The notes under the pieces are model-generated. The model had not been told where the DNA came from and searched no databases. It was given only the letters and a program-made list of their open reading frames with translations. DNA of 14,147 bases from Candidatus Gastranaerophilales bacterium (GTDB taxonomy: Bacteria > Cyanobacteriota > Vampirovibrionia > Gastranaerophilales > Gastranaerophilaceae): positions 1 through 14,147 of the forward strand of contig CALVEE010000044.1 of assembly GCA_944326495.1 (NCBI GenBank), read 5' to 3'. Positions 12,558-14,147 of the stretch are shown here, piece by piece. The position numbers were made by a program, and so were the translations under genes. Each line of letters begins with the position of its first letter. Within the stretch, counting starts at the first letter, position 1.

Positions 12558-13577
12558 ATGGCAGTGAAAGAAGAAACAGTAAGTACAACAGATGAAAGAA
12601 GCAAGGCGCTTAAGCTTGCAATAGAGAAGATTGAAAAAGATTTTGGAAAAGGCGCTATAATGAAGCTTGGCGACAAGCCTGCCGTAAGCGTAGAGACAAT
12701 TCCTACAGGCGCTTTGGCTCTTGATGTGGCTTTAGGGGTAGGCGGAATTCCGCGCGGAAGAATTATTGAAATTTACGGCCCTGAATCATCAGGTAAAACG
12801 ACTTTAGCGCAGCATATAGTTGCAGAATGCCAGAAAAAAGGCGGTATTGCAGCGTTCGTTGACGCTGAACACGCGCTTGACCCTGAATATGCAAGAAATT
12901 TAGGCGTAAATGTTGATGAGCTTCTGATTTCACAGCCTGACACCGGTGAACAGGCGCTTGATATTACCGAAGAACTCGTACGCTCCGGAGCTGTTGATGT
13001 TATTGTTGTTGACTCTGTTGCCGCTCTTGTTCCTAAAGCTGAAATTGAAGGCTCTATGGAAGACCAGCAGATGGGGCTGCAGGCAAGATTGATGTCTAAG
13101 GCGTTAAGAAAATTAACCGGTATTATAGGTAAAACAAATACTACCGTAATTTTCATTAACCAGTTGAGACAAAAAATCGGCGTTATGTACGGTAATCCGG
13201 AAACAACTACGGGCGGTAATGCTTTGAAATATTACGCTTCCGTACGTTTAGAAATCAAACGTGTTGAAGGATTAAAAGGCGACGGCGAAGATATCGGAAA
13301 CCATGTCAGAGTCCGTATCTTAAAAAATAAAGTAGCTCCGCCATTTAGAACAGCAGAATTTGATATAATCTTTGGAAAAGGTATCTGCAAAATAGGCAAT
13401 ATCCTTGATGTGGCTGTTGATTTGGATATTGTGAAAAAAGCAGGGTCATGGTTCAGTTTTAATGACGACAAGCTCGGACAGGGCAGGGATAAGGCTAAAG
13501 AATTTTTAGCAGCTAATCCCGATATTTTAAATCAGGTTGAGACGCTTGTTCGTGAAAAATTAGCCAATAATGCCTAA
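12558..13577 (+). CDS. recA: Recombinase RecA
   Basis: RecA forms filaments on single-stranded DNA, drives strand exchange and stimulates LexA-type self-cleavage in the SOS response. The 339 residues carry Walker A GPESSGKT (74-81), the catalytic E104 in FVDAEHALDP, Walker B VIVVDSVAAL (148-157), loop L1 near EGSMEDQQMGLQARLMSKALR (164-184) and loop L2 GNPETTTGGNALKYYASVRL (212-231). The C-terminus ends at REKLANNA without the long acidic tail of E. coli RecA. ATG at 12558 follows AGGAA by 9 bases. I found no recognisable LexA box (GAAC-N4-GTTC or cyanobacterial type) ahead of the operon, so SOS control is unclear. Confidence 0.98.
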   Translation: MAVKEETVSTTDERSKALKLAIEKIEKDFGKGAIMKLGDKPAVSVETIPTGALALDVALGVGGIPRGRIIEIYGPESSGKTTLAQHIVAECQKKGGIAAFVDAEHALDPEYARNLGVNVDELLISQPDTGEQALDITEELVRSGAVDVIVVDSVAALVPKAEIEGSMEDQQMGLQARLMSKALRKLTGIIGKTNTTVIFINQLRQKIGVMYGNPETTTGGNALKYYASVRLEIKRVEGLKGDGEDIGNHVRVRILKNKVAPPFRTAEFDIIFGKGICKIGNILDVAVDLDIVKKAGSWFSFNDDKLGQGRDKAKEFLAANPDILNQVETLVREKLANNA

Positions 13578-13609
13578 ATTAGGGCAAAACAGCCATATTT
13601 AAATTTTTG

Positions 13610-13638
13610 TTGACAAAACTATTTAAGTATGGTATAAA
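13610..13638 (+). promoter_or_regulatory. Strong predicted promoter downstream of recA
   Basis: TTGACA (13610-13615), 17 bases, TATAAA (13633-13638). This is the best consensus promoter in the window, yet no established gene follows within it. The transcript would begin near 13645 and run into the hairpin at 13665-13687. Confidence 0.6.
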
Positions 13639-13651
13639 GTTATTGGGGTAA

Positions 13652-13729
13652 ATGTATATTTTTGAGTCTTGCACATACTGCAAGACTTTCCTTTCTCTGC
13701 ATAAACTTGATAATAATTTAATTGCGTAA
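13652..13729 (+). CDS. Possible 25-residue CxxC peptide or small RNA
   Basis: A frame from ATG 13652 to TAA 13729 encodes MYIFESCTYCKTFLSL followed by HKLDNNLIA. It resembles the N-terminal strand and CxxC site of glutaredoxin-type proteins (compare the YIYDHCPYC start of E. coli Grx2) but stops before the rest of the fold. It could be a decayed remnant, a microprotein, or chance. The same bases form a perfect 9-base stem (13665-13673 with 13679-13687, loop CATAC) followed by a T/C-rich run, so a terminated short RNA is equally plausible. GGGG at 13645-13648 is too close to be a good ribosome site. Confidence 0.2.
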   Translation: MYIFESCTYCKTFLSLHKLDNNLIA

Positions 13730-13815
13730 CAAGCTCCATATTTTAACTACGTGCTATTTCCTAACGGGTTGTCACTCATCCCGACCCTTTCCCAAAAGGC
13801 ACTAATGTCCAGATA

Positions 13816-13945
13816 AAAATCAAAGCTTGCAACACTCATCGCCCTGCGGGAGAGGATAGAATTTCAATACGAAACGTAAGTTGAGTATTAGAAATTCTTG
13901 GTGAGGCGGCAGCCCCGTAAGGGGTATATAGAAAGTAAAGTTTTC
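13816..13945 (+). repeat. R1 repeat copy D
   Basis: The linker (AAAAATCAAAGCTTGCA) leads to the hairpin: AGAATTTC plus AATAC (13858-13870) pairs with GTATT and GAAATTCT (13885-13898), with A13890 bulged. The second hairpin is GCCCC-GTAA-GGGGT (13912-13925). The AT-rich linker after it matches that of copy B (353-415). Confidence 0.75.
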
Positions 13946-13990
13946 AAATTTATATCTTTCCATTTTTTATTTTTTTTGCAGGCTAATATT

Positions 13991-14051
13991 GCCCCCTCAC
14001 CGCAGCCGTGTTTGAGGCGGGAGCCGAAAACTACGGATGCGGTGAGGGGGC
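13991..14051 (-). repeat. U repeat with inverted core
   Basis: A perfect 14-base inverted repeat, GCCCCCTCACCGCA (13991-14004) and TGCGGTGAGGGGGC (14038-14051), flanks a 33-base core. Read on the minus strand, the left arm and core match the copies at 418 and 4791. The core is thus reversed relative to the R1 and linker on its left. Confidence 0.75.
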
Positions 14052-14134
14052 TGACAATACGAACAAACAAAAAATTATAAAGTGAATTTAAAAGAGCAGT
14101 TTGTTTAGATAATATAATTATAAGTTATTGTTGA
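14048..14134 (-). repeat. L repeat, inverted copy
   Basis: Reverse complement of 4705-4790 with scattered mismatches, ending near GAGCAAG. In both copies L abuts the GCCCCCTCACCGCA end of U, so L and U travel together. Sequence beyond 14147 would show whether a gene end lies next to it, as miaA does at the other copy. Confidence 0.65.
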
Positions 14135-14147
14135 GCAAGAGTTAATG

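Larger units (their letters stand above)
13578..14147. other. Region after recA: promoter, tiny ORF or hairpin, repeats
   Basis: No established gene is visible. A weak TGCCTAA/TTAGGGCA hairpin straddles the recA stop without a T-run. A strong promoter follows at 13610-13638, then a hairpin inside a 25-codon frame. From 13816 to the end lie R1 copy D, an AT-rich linker, an inverted-core U and an inverted L. Two opposing 60-codon frames at 13888-14080 lie wholly on repeats and look accidental. Confidence 0.7.

Noticed and set aside
11942..12676. A 244-codon minus-strand frame opposite the HTH gene and the start of recA
   Set aside because: Ser/Phe/Leu-rich translation typical of the antisense of a Lys/Glu-rich gene; it crosses two well-supported genes.
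13888..14080. Two opposing 60-codon frames near the right end
   Set aside because: Both lie completely on the U and R1 repeats and arise from their near-palindromic sequence.

Overview
The window is an AT-rich bacterial chromosome segment with 16 well-supported protein genes, most of them core-metabolism or housekeeping. The intergenic space is filled by dispersed, hairpin-forming repeats. The lineage is uncertain. The NarL-type response regulator ends in a DDRTQAAVKALKEGLV-like helix that resembles cyanobacterial regulators. With the alpha-type glutamine synthetase, the Thermotoga-type DAHP synthase and no photosynthesis genes, this makes a non-photosynthetic cyanobacterial relative (Melainabacteria/Vampirovibrionia, gut type) my best guess. 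A low-GC Firmicute or another gut phylum is not excluded.

Layout. 1-714: repeats and no gene, with a promoter just before 715. 715-1460: an operon of a small ACT-domain protein and a TPR protein. 1574-2233: a NarL/LuxR response regulator with its own terminator. 3825 back to 2268 (minus): an exported TPR-NHL protein followed by a HEPN/MNT pair. 3872-4723: miaA, divergent from that operon by only 46 bases. 4724-5301: repeats. 7996 back to 5302 (minus): a four-gene operon of UPF0210, an unknown 107-residue protein, an HxlR regulator and a UPF0173 metallo-hydrolase. 7997-8361: repeats. 8362-9378: DAHP synthase. 11774 back to 9371 (minus): glnA, a small thioredoxin and a DJ-1/PfpI-type protein. 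11991-13577: a MerR-like HTH/coiled-coil protein followed by recA. 13578-14147: a promoter, a tiny ORF or hairpin, and more repeats.

How the genes relate. The ACT protein at 715 (UPF0237) and the UPF0210 protein at 7996 normally lie side by side in other bacteria; here they are about 6 kb apart on opposite strands. glnA and aroF represent nitrogen assimilation and aromatic amino-acid synthesis. The thioredoxin and the Cys-rich DJ-1-like protein suggest a thiol or carbonyl stress module behind glnA. The HEPN/MNT pair looks like a toxin-antitoxin module.

The most unusual content is in the repeats. One family (R1) appears four times with the same hairpin and bulged A, and the most diverged copy carries compensatory base changes. 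A second piece (U) has its core inverted in one copy. A third element of about 105-120 bases (R2) can fold as a cloverleaf and is inserted inside one R1 copy, with another copy in opposite orientation about 3 kb away. A fourth stretch (L) runs into the last codons of miaA.
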